NCBI GenBank assembly: GCA_002691885.1
Contig: NZJB01000069.1
Span: forward strand, 13,556 to 25,602
Length of the DNA stretch: 12,047 nucleotides
Source: Gammaproteobacteria bacterium
GTDB taxonomy: Bacteria; Pseudomonadota; Gammaproteobacteria; Pseudomonadales; Pseudohongiellaceae
Reading direction: 5' to 3'
Shown: piece by piece, positions 6,892-12,047 of the stretch
Position numbering within the stretch: position 1 is the stretch's first letter
How the letters are laid out: every line of letters begins with the position of its first letter
The notes under the pieces: generated by a model
Seen by the model: only the letters and a program-made list of their open reading frames with translations
Databases searched by the model: none
Told to the model about the DNA's origin: nothing
Made by a program: the position numbers and the translations under genes

Positions 6892-7257
6892 TTAAAAGGT
6901 ATGGAGCCGCGATTTGAAGTAAATCCACTCTCTGCTCTTTAGCGCAATTCGCTTAAATATCAGTTTTATTTCCCACTCATAAACTGAGAGGCCGTTTTCG
7001 ATACCGCCATCAAGCAGATCCCCAGTCTCATCCAGATCACCCTGAGCAGTTCGCCAAGCGACATAATTATCATGATCAGCGAAAGTGACCCACTCCTCGA
7101 CTAAGGTATAGGAGACGGCGGACTCATCTGCATACACATCTACGTTGATGCAACCCGCGAAAGCACGGGTATCGCCCAAGACAGCTTTAAAGAAGTCCCC
7201 AAGTGCGTCGAACCTTCCTTCAGCCGCTCTGAAGTTTTTCACTACTAGCGCCGTCAT
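6892..7257 (-). CDS. ABM-fold (antibiotic biosynthesis monooxygenase-like) protein
   Basis: This 121-residue protein has a strong ribosome site (AAGGAG, 6 bases from the ATG at 7257). Residues 1-97 follow the ABM/quinol-monooxygenase pattern of a dimeric alpha-beta barrel: a strand (ALVVKNFRAAEG), a helix (RFDALGDFFKAVLGDTRAFAGC), then strands INVDVYADE and SYTLVEEWVTFADHDNYVAWR, where relatives have a W...H segment (Trp56, His62), and a closing SVYEWEIK. ABM proteins are small cofactorless monooxygenases or stress-response proteins such as YgiN, often acting on quinones or aromatic ketones. The last 20 residues or so (FKRIALKSREWIYFKSRLHTF) extend beyond the usual domain and may be a family-specific tail. 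It leads the hydrolase gene downstream, suggesting a shared detoxification or catabolic step, which is inference. Confidence 0.75.
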   Translation of the reverse strand: MTALVVKNFRAAEGRFDALGDFFKAVLGDTRAFAGCINVDVYADESAVSYTLVEEWVTFADHDNYVAWRTAQGDLDETGDLLDGGIENGLSVYEWEIKLIFKRIALKSREWIYFKSRLHTF

Positions 7258-7609
7258 CTTTTCTCCTTCTTTATTGCTAAAAAGGCTCGATCAGACAATC
7301 TGATAGCCAGACGCGCTCAGGTTATCTAGTTTGGAAGTGAATTTGGAGAGGGAAAACGGCTTTTTTCTCGAATCGGCTCACGCAAAAGTGGGTTGTCCAC
7401 ATTTGTGTTGCTGTTTTTAGTGCGACAGACCAATTGCATTGCACCAATCACGTGCCTTTTGCTCACAAAATAATAAAAACTAAACCCTTTCCATGACGGC
7501 CTTATGTTTGCTGGAGATCTATCCTTGTTTTGTACTTGAATTAACCGTAGAGCAGGAATGAATTTCCATTAACCGAGGAAAAACAATTTACCGCTAAGGA
7601 GGTAAAATA
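7258..7609. promoter_or_regulatory. Divergent intergenic region between ABM gene and secreted-protein gene
   Basis: This 352-base spacer contains a short palindrome near the ABM gene (listed separately) and, at 7352-7399, a segment that repeats near 10071. That segment lies in an open frame at 7307-7420 reading LEVNLERENGFFLESAHAKVG, but no start codon or ribosome site supports it as a gene. I could not identify convincing promoter hexamers for either flanking gene. Confidence 0.35.
7290..7304. promoter_or_regulatory. Palindrome upstream of ABM gene, possible operator
   Basis: ATCAGA (7290-7295) and TCTGAT (7299-7304) are exact inverse complements with a 3-base CAA spacer. The centre is about 40 bases upstream of the ABM start, a typical repressor position for the ABM/hydrolase unit. 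The dyad is real. A binding role is inferred only from position, and no regulator gene lies next to it. Confidence 0.3.
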
Positions 7610-8338
7610 ATGAAACGATTAATTGTAAGCTTTTGCGTGACATTCTTTCTTGGACTGACTGCTACCATTTTCGGGCAAGACGATGCTCCTTTGAGTGATG
7701 GAGCAGTAGCGATTTATAACATCATTGCAGATAGCCCGGACGCATACGCCGAGACTCAACGAGACAATTCTCGGCTCTTTGAAGAAATGGGTATATTGAT
7801 TGCGGGCGTGTGCACTGCTATTTCAGGTAACGAGTATCCAGGTGAAATCCAATTCTTCAGTATGTTTCCGAGCGTCTCTTCCGCTTTTTCTGGTTTAGAG
7901 TACACATTAACAAATAGTGAAGTGAAAGATTTGCAAGCTGATTTAGCTTCATCTAGGAAGCTATTGAATACGGAAACCATGCTAATCGTAAAGGGGTATG
8001 ACGGTGAAATTTATGAAAACTGGGCAACAAGATCAGTGTATGTCAGCCCGGCCGACCCTGCAGCTTACTTAGAGGGTATGGCGAGCCTCGAAAAAGCATT
8101 TCACGATAATGGTTTTTCGGATACGAATATCATGGTTTATCAAACAGTGGCGAGCGGAGCTACTTCCTCACATGTCGCAGTCGCTGTAGCACCAAGCTTG
8201 GCAAAACTGGGTGAAATGTTTGATAGTCTGGCATCTGAGACTTGGGCACAAGAAGCCTATGCAGCTATCCTTGCCTCTAGGCCAGTTCCAGTTTCAGACA
8301 AGGCATACAGTTGCCAGCAAGTATTTTCGGCAATTTAA
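7610..8338 (+). CDS. Secreted protein with tandem ferredoxin-like (ABM-like) repeats
   Basis: This is a 242-residue protein of unknown function. An unusually good ribosome site (AAGGAGG, 7 bases from the ATG) sets the start. Residues 1-22 are a Sec signal peptide (KRLIVSFCVTFFLGLTATIFG, cleavage before Gln23). The mature part looks duplicated. Residues about 43-120 (SPDAYAETQRDNSRLFEEMG...LQADLASSRKL) align by eye with about 148-228 (DPAAYLEGMASLEKAFHDNG...AYAAILASRPV), with the same spacing of helix, two strands and final helix. This is the layout of two dimeric alpha-beta barrel halves in one chain, as in NIPSNAP/EthD/ABM relatives. I recognise no catalytic motif. Mature cysteines are only Cys67 and Cys235, which might form a disulfide. 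It diverges from the cytoplasmic ABM gene. Expression and export are likely; the fold is inferred; function is unknown. Confidence 0.7.
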   Translation: MKRLIVSFCVTFFLGLTATIFGQDDAPLSDGAVAIYNIIADSPDAYAETQRDNSRLFEEMGILIAGVCTAISGNEYPGEIQFFSMFPSVSSAFSGLEYTLTNSEVKDLQADLASSRKLLNTETMLIVKGYDGEIYENWATRSVYVSPADPAAYLEGMASLEKAFHDNGFSDTNIMVYQTVASGATSSHVAVAVAPSLAKLGEMFDSLASETWAQEAYAAILASRPVPVSDKAYSCQQVFSAI

Positions 8339-8403
8339 GCCGTCATCTTGCCCTACTTTAGAGAGAAAATCTTTAATCATTAAACTTAAGCGAAATAGTA
8401 GAA

Positions 8404-8424
8404 TGCCCCGGAAACCTCGGGGCA
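8404..8424. terminator. Stem-loop between convergent genes
   Basis: TGCCCCG (8404-8410) and CGGGGCA (8418-8424) pair exactly across a 7-base loop. The hairpin lies between the ends of two convergent genes (8338 and 8473), a typical place for a shared terminator. T-runs are weak: only TTCTACTATTT follows on the minus strand, and none of note on the plus strand. So it is a probable terminator or transcript-end hairpin rather than a textbook one. Confidence 0.5.
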
Positions 8425-8472
8425 CTCACTCTAAATGTGGGTTAATTAGCAGGCTAAACTTTCGCTCCTATA

Positions 8473-8868
8473 TCAGCTAGTGGGGGTATCCAAATCAATA
8501 CCCTCTTCAGCTTTTTTCAAACTATAACCTAGCAACAGGGCCAAAATAATCAGTACAGGTATGTCACCAATAAAGTGACCCATTTCATCAGCCGCAATCG
8601 CAGCTTGATACGCCATGATTACAGCATGGACGACACTGCTCCAGACAACAAACCAAATAAACATAGAGTTTTTTACTGGATTTTTCGCTGAAATAATCAT
8701 CATAGTTCCAAGCGTCATATAAATGCCTTGAATCATTAATTCATACTCCCATTGTGCTGGACTCCAAGCCCAGCCACCGAACAGATCAAGCTTCATGATC
8801 GGAATGATAAAAACGAATGCTAGTCCAAAAATTCTTAACGTATTACTTAATAACGATAAATTATTCAT
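8473..8868 (-). CDS. DUF6632-like small inner-membrane protein
   Basis: This 131-residue integral membrane protein starts at the ATG at 8868, preceded by GAGGG 4 bases away. An in-frame ATG at 8898 would add ten residues but lacks this site. Four hydrophobic helices are visible at about 11-25, 44-61, 70-93 and 106-118. The polar landmarks between them resemble the DUF6632 family: SSVVHAVIMAYQA in helix 3, then MGHFIGDIPVL before helix 4. The short tail KKAEEGIDLDTPTS is probably cytoplasmic. The family has no assigned function, and nothing nearby points to one. It stands alone, convergent with the secreted-protein gene. Membrane nature is certain; family call is moderately confident. Confidence 0.7.
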   Translation of the reverse strand: MNNLSLLSNTLRIFGLAFVFIIPIMKLDLFGGWAWSPAQWEYELMIQGIYMTLGTMMIISAKNPVKNSMFIWFVVWSSVVHAVIMAYQAAIAADEMGHFIGDIPVLIILALLLGYSLKKAEEGIDLDTPTS

Positions 8869-8898
8869 ATTACCCTCGAGAAAACTCATTCCCTGCAC

Positions 8899-9291
8899 TA
8901 GGTCTTTAGGTCTATATTATCATCATAAAGCTTTGACGAAATGTCGTAGGCCGATCTTATTTTGTGTAATTGGCTCAAGCACTTCTGGGAAAATACTATA
9001 ACTAATTAAGTAAGCGAATCGGCCTCCCGCTCGCTATATATCAAGGCGGGGCGCATATAAAACTGGGGGGCTAAACTGCTCAAAAAGTGACCAAAATGCC
9101 CGGCAGTGGCGCGTTTTTGATGGGACAGTTGGTGGGATATACACTGAATGTCCATGTAAAGGCCGGTATCTACTGACCTATAAGTGTCTACCGGGGGCAC
9201 CAACTTGCAGTAACCTTTCGACACTCCACGTAGCAAAAACTCCGTAAATATCTGCATTAAACACAATACTAGCGTATAGATTCGTCACTCT
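8899..9291. other. Gene-poor stretch, possibly decayed
   Basis: No convincing gene is seen. A minus-strand frame at 9006-9266 has no ribosome site, no recognisable domain and an unnatural composition, so I treat it as chance. CCGGGGGCACCA at 9191-9202 looks like the last bases of a bacterial tRNA, but no T-arm or cloverleaf precedes it. On the minus strand a GATAAT-like hexamer lies near 8920 and might belong to the DUF6632 promoter, without a good -35. Confidence 0.3.
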
Positions 9292-9588
9292 GTGGCTCGA
9301 TCAAAATACATATTTATGGTGAAACTTATACGGAAAGCCCTACAATCGCTGCATGAACTTGAAATTAAAAACCTGAGGCCCTGGAAGATGCCTGACGACA
9401 ATTCCAAGATGAGCAAGGTACTCGTTAAGATTTGGTATCTGCCAGCCAGGTTAGTCGAAAAACTAGATGAGAAGGCCTCCAAATCAAGAGCAATGATAGG
9501 CATCAAAGACCAATGGGATGACGACAGATCATTTGTTATATTTCTGATCGTACTTTTCAGTTTGATACTGTATCGCTTGTTTACCTAG
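9292..9588 (+). CDS. Small hypothetical protein with C-terminal membrane anchor
   Basis: I do not recognise this 98-codon frame. GTG at 9292 and ATG at 9316 are both possible starts, and neither has a clear ribosome site; from the ATG it would be 90 residues. The body is charged and probably helical (VKLIRKALQSLHELEIKNLRPW, then KVLVKIWYLPARLVEKLDEKASKSRAM). The end is a strong hydrophobic segment (FVIFLIVLFSLILYRLF, about residues 81-97) stopping right at the C-terminus. This is a tail-anchored layout, with the soluble part facing the cytoplasm. That hydrophobic end argues that the frame is real. Neighbours are gene-poor on both sides, so context gives no hint of its job. Confidence 0.4.
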   Translation: MARSKYIFMVKLIRKALQSLHELEIKNLRPWKMPDDNSKMSKVLVKIWYLPARLVEKLDEKASKSRAMIGIKDQWDDDRSFVIFLIVLFSLILYRLFT

Positions 9589-10004
9589 CTTCGCTTAGTC
9601 AGACCGCGCCCGCTGGTCACTTGTTACACCGGTTACGCGCCGCTTGGCAGTCCCCACTCATCCAACGTTAACAAAAGAAACTTGACAACATAGCCTTAAA
9701 ACAGAGAGTGTAGTGACTATGATATTGACATCGCCAGCTCAGATGAGACCAAAGCATTGAACACGTCATTTGAGATGGGAATCCAGATAATCACCAAGCC
9801 AACCATAAATAAACTGCACACTCGCGAATCCTGTGCGCAGATGTTTCGCCTGAACTTACCAAAGTACATTACTAGTTACTCCAATTAATACACATATAGC
9901 AGCCTCCGAATGAGAATAGGAGCTGAGTTTTAACGACGCATGGCTTCTAGAATACCTAATACGATGCTAACCCCTAATAGCTTTCGGTCACGCTTATGTA
10001 TTAA
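9589..10004. other. Gene-poor stretch with a possible gene remnant
   Basis: No complete gene is visible. An open frame without a start codon runs from 9700 to a stop at 9886-9888 and reads SDYDIDIASSDETKALN followed by SFEMGIQIITKP. This loosely recalls pieces of a response-regulator receiver domain, but too short and compressed to call. TTGACA occurs at 9682-9687 without a -10 at normal spacing. No repeats or RNA genes were noticed. Confidence 0.3.
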
Positions 10005-10220
10005 TTGGTTGAGTTCACCGCCGCGAGTAACGATATGAAGACTGGCCATTTAATGGGGAACTGGGATCCGGAAAACCGCTTTTTTATATCGGCTTTCGCA
10101 AAAGCAGGTTCTGACGATGACCCTAAAGAGTGCTTAAAAGTCGCCGAACTCCCTTATGATGGGAATCACCCTATGCCCCTCCCTGGGATGCGATTTCTGT
10201 CGTGTTATCTCAGCCTGTAG
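10005..10220 (+). CDS. Uncertain small open reading frame, possible gene remnant
   Basis: This frame has a TTG at 10005 or an ATG at 10035 (62 residues). Neither start has a clear ribosome site. The translation, MKTGHLMGNWDPENRFFISAF then AKAGSDDDPKECLKVAELPYDG, has a protein-like composition but matches no family I know. Its ENRFFISAFAKAG stretch is repeated, with one codon inserted, as ENGFFLESAHAKVG in an open but start-less frame at 7352-7393. That suggests both may be remnants of, or insertions from, a common source. It may not be expressed. Confidence 0.25.
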   Translation: MVEFTAASNDMKTGHLMGNWDPENRFFISAFAKAGSDDDPKECLKVAELPYDGNHPMPLPGMRFLSCYLSL

Positions 10221-10358
10221 CAAGTGCCCGCTATTAGCCAGTGCAATTGAGATTTTTCGGAAGTAGCTGTTGTCACCATCTACTCATACACCAAGGCTCT
10301 CTGATAACATACTAGTTAAGTTAAATCCAAAGTTAGTTTAGCAATCAATTCTCGAGTT
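10221..10358. other. Upstream region of the amidase gene
   Basis: This 138-base spacer is AT-rich and contains TTGTCA at 10270-10275 and TGATAAC at 10302-10308. Their spacing (about 27 bases) is too wide for one sigma-70 promoter, so I name no promoter. No dyad of note is seen. Confidence 0.25.
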
Positions 10359-11987
10359 ATGGCGAATAAGCAACGAATTCGATACAAAATGTACTGTAGA
10401 AGCATTTGCCTTCTCATGTTCACCTTCCCATCCTGTAGCGATCAAACTCAAAACTCCGTATCAGAGATGAACGCGAACAGCGCTGATTTCACCGCAAAAA
10501 TGAAGCAAGCACCGCGTTTAGTTGAAGCTACGATCGCTAGATTACAAGAATCACTGAGGGCTGGTAATTTCACCTGTCGGGATGTCGTACAAGGCTATTT
10601 CAATAGAATCGCAGCTTATGACCAGTCAGCTGGTATCAACGCAATTACTGAAATAAATTCTCACGCTTTGCGTCGTGCGGATGAAATCGATGCCGATTTG
10701 GCGAAAGGTATCGAGATGCCTCCACTGTTCTGTGCCCCGCTCCTCGTGAAGGACAATTTTGACACTGCTGACATGGTAACCTCTGGGGGATCTATTGCAC
10801 TGCGAAACAGTGTGCCAGAAGACGACGCCTTTATGATTCGAAAGCTCAGAGATGCAGGTGCGATTGTGCTTGCAAAGACAAATATGGCGGAGTGGGCCTT
10901 CAGTCCGAGAGAAAGTATCTCGTCCTCATATGGCCGCACTGCTAATGCGTACGATGTGAATTATGTGCCAGCAGGCTCATCGGGTGGAACTGCTTCCGGA
11001 GTAGCTGCAAGCTTTGGAGTTGCTGGTATGGGATCTGACACAGGCAACTCGATCCGAGGACCATCCTCACATCTTTCTTTATTTGGACTACGCTCGACTT
11101 TGGGTTTAACTAGTCGAGATGGCGTAATTCCCCTAAATTTTGATCGTGACATTGCTGGCCCCATGGCAAGGACGGTGGAAGATGGCGTGAGGCTGTTCGA
11201 CGTGATCGCGGACTTTGACCCCAACGACCCGTTAGCGGAACCAAATCGGCGTGAAGATTCCTATCTAGAGTTTCTTGATGCTGGTGGTCTTCAAGGTAAA
11301 CGGCTAGGCGTACTTCGAAGTCTCGTGGACCAAGAGGGGGCGGACCCCGAAATCAAACTAATCTTCGAAGAAGCTTTGGCAAGCTTAGATGGAGCTGGCG
11401 CGGAAATAGTTGATCCATTCTCAATCACGGACTTCAGATCGCTCAGCGATTCTATTCCATTTTGCCCAAGGTTTCGCTACGACGTTGCCCGATATTTGCG
11501 TACGTTACGCAGCCAGCCAGTCTCGGATGTAAACCTTTTGCTTGAGAGCGATGAGGTTTCTGACGAAGCGCGCAATCGTCTAACTTTTTACTCGGATTAT
11601 CCGTTGGAGGTCCCGCCTGATGAATGGGAGGAGCCGTGTATGACTTGGCCCAATAATCCCTTGCGTAGTCAGCTTCTCCAGAATGTCATTGCAGCAATGA
11701 ATGCAGCTCAGATCGATGGCATTATCTTTCCAACCTGGTCAAATCCACCCGCACATATTGATCGTGGCGTTGAAGAGTATGCAGGAGACAATAGCCAATT
11801 GTTGGCACCAGATGCTGGACTCCCAGCTCTAACGGTTCCGATGGGTTTCTGGCGGGATCATCTACCTGTGGGTTTACAAATTGTGGGGAGGCCATATTCT
11901 GAAGGAACTCTTATAGAAATGGCCTACTCGTTTGAGCAGGCAACTCTCCATCGTCGACCGCCAACTGGCTACTCTGAATTAGATTGA
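10359..11987 (+). CDS. Amidase-signature family enzyme, probably exported lipoprotein
   Basis: This 542-residue enzyme belongs to the amidase signature family (PF01425), which hydrolyses carboxamides through a Ser-cisSer-Lys triad. All three residues are present: Lys131 (LLVKDNFD), cis-Ser208 (PAGSSGGTASG, 204-214) and nucleophile Ser231 (GMGSDTGNSIRGPSS, 223-237). Most relatives have GGSI where this has GNSI. The end (GLPALTVPMGF, LPVGLQIVGRPYSEGTLIEMAYSFEQAT) is canonical. The N-terminus is basic, then hydrophobic (ICLLMFTFPSC), ending at Cys26 with a lipobox-like FPSC followed by a polar linker, so an anchored periplasmic enzyme is likely. ATG at 10359 is used; GAG is only 2 bases away, and ATG at 10389 is an alternative start that would keep most of the signal. 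The substrate cannot be told from sequence. It stands alone, with no visible operon partner. Confidence 0.85.
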   Translation: MANKQRIRYKMYCRSICLLMFTFPSCSDQTQNSVSEMNANSADFTAKMKQAPRLVEATIARLQESLRAGNFTCRDVVQGYFNRIAAYDQSAGINAITEINSHALRRADEIDADLAKGIEMPPLFCAPLLVKDNFDTADMVTSGGSIALRNSVPEDDAFMIRKLRDAGAIVLAKTNMAEWAFSPRESISSSYGRTANAYDVNYVPAGSSGGTASGVAASFGVAGMGSDTGNSIRGPSSHLSLFGLRSTLGLTSRDGVIPLNFDRDIAGPMARTVEDGVRLFDVIADFDPNDPLAEPNRREDSYLEFLDAGGLQGKRLGVLRSLVDQEGADPEIKLIFEEALASLDGAGAEIVDPFSITDFRSLSDSIPFCPRFRYDVARYLRTLRSQPVSDVNLLLESDEVSDEARNRLTFYSDYPLEVPPDEWEEPCMTWPNNPLRSQLLQNVIAAMNAAQIDGIIFPTWSNPPAHIDRGVEEYAGDNSQLLAPDAGLPALTVPMGFWRDHLPVGLQIVGRPYSEGTLIEMAYSFEQATLHRRPPTGYSELD

Positions 11988-12047
11988 GAGAAAATCGGTT
12001 GCTAAAATAGTTTTGTAAATTAATTGCAATTTCGTTTCTAAGTGGTT
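11988..12047. other. Region downstream of the amidase gene
   Basis: Sixty AT-rich bases at the window edge. No hairpin with a T-run is present, so no terminator is called, and no further gene begins here. Confidence 0.3.

Noticed and set aside
8211..8480. 89-codon plus-strand frame over the end of the secreted-protein gene
   Set aside because: It overlaps a well-supported gene in another frame, crosses the convergent hairpin and has no protein-like features.
9191..9202. tRNA 3'-end-like sequence CCGGGGGCACCA, possible integration scar
   Set aside because: No T-loop (GTTC-A), anticodon arm or matching acceptor strand precedes it, and no integrase gene or direct repeat was found nearby. Twelve bases are too few to support an att site.
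9006..9266. 86-codon minus-strand frame
   Set aside because: It has no ribosome site, no recognisable domain, a non-protein-like composition, and lies in a stretch that looks decayed on both strands.
9682..9723. TTGACA ... TATGAT promoter-like pair
   Set aside because: The hexamers are separated by about 30 bases, far beyond the 16-18 used by sigma-70, and no gene follows.
10661..11224. Minus-strand frames within the amidase gene
   Set aside because: Both are antisense shadows of the conserved amidase core, with no independent support.

Overview
The window reads as a chromosomal accessory stretch from a Gram-negative bacterium, most likely a marine-type gammaproteobacterium. The evidence is a TonB-dependent outer-membrane receptor with a matching inner-membrane PepSY protein, Sec signal peptides, gammaproteobacterial-style metal-regulator boxes, and a set of small secreted or membrane proteins (DUF4920, DUF6632-like) common in that group. 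Base composition looks moderate (mid-40s % G+C by eye, not computed). No rRNA, tRNA, CRISPR array, transposase or integrase was found.

Region 1 (1-4690) looks like a metal or metallophore uptake module. A DUF4920 periplasmic protein runs leftwards. Diverging from it is a TonB-dependent siderophore-type receptor, split by one frameshift into a plug fragment (865-1413) and a barrel fragment (1407-3101). A four-helix PepSY membrane protein (3227-4690) of the kind usually paired with siderophore receptors follows. The 386-base divergent spacer holds a perfect 11-bp inverted repeat (672-698) whose centre closely resembles the gammaproteobacterial Zur box, a second perfect palindrome next to it (703-720), and a weaker Fur-like site (539-557). 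Together they suggest metal-repressed expression, possibly by zinc rather than iron.

Region 2 (4691-5576) has a small ribbon-helix-helix-like gene that also appears broken by a one-base frameshift (4809-5059). A gene-poor stretch then ends in a good rho-independent terminator (5349-5391).

Region 3 (5577-7257) is a leftward two-gene unit: an ABM-fold monooxygenase-like protein followed by a cytoplasmic serine beta-lactamase/esterase-family hydrolase. A short palindrome lies just upstream of the first gene. Diverging from it is a secreted protein (7610-8338) that looks like a tandem duplication of a ferredoxin-like or ABM-like domain. It is convergent with a DUF6632-like membrane protein (8473-8868), and a stem-loop sits between them.

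Region 4 (8899-10358) is sparse and probably decayed. It holds a small tail-anchored hypothetical protein, an uncertain 62-71 codon frame, and a motif at 10071 that repeats, in frame, a sequence at 7352. Region 5 (10359-11987) is an exported, probably lipoprotein, amidase-signature enzyme with its Lys-Ser-Ser triad intact.

No plainly new system is visible. The points most worth a second look are the Zur-like control of the receptor/PepSY/DUF4920 module, the two single-base frameshifts, the duplicated secreted protein, and the repeated motif at 7352 and 10071.
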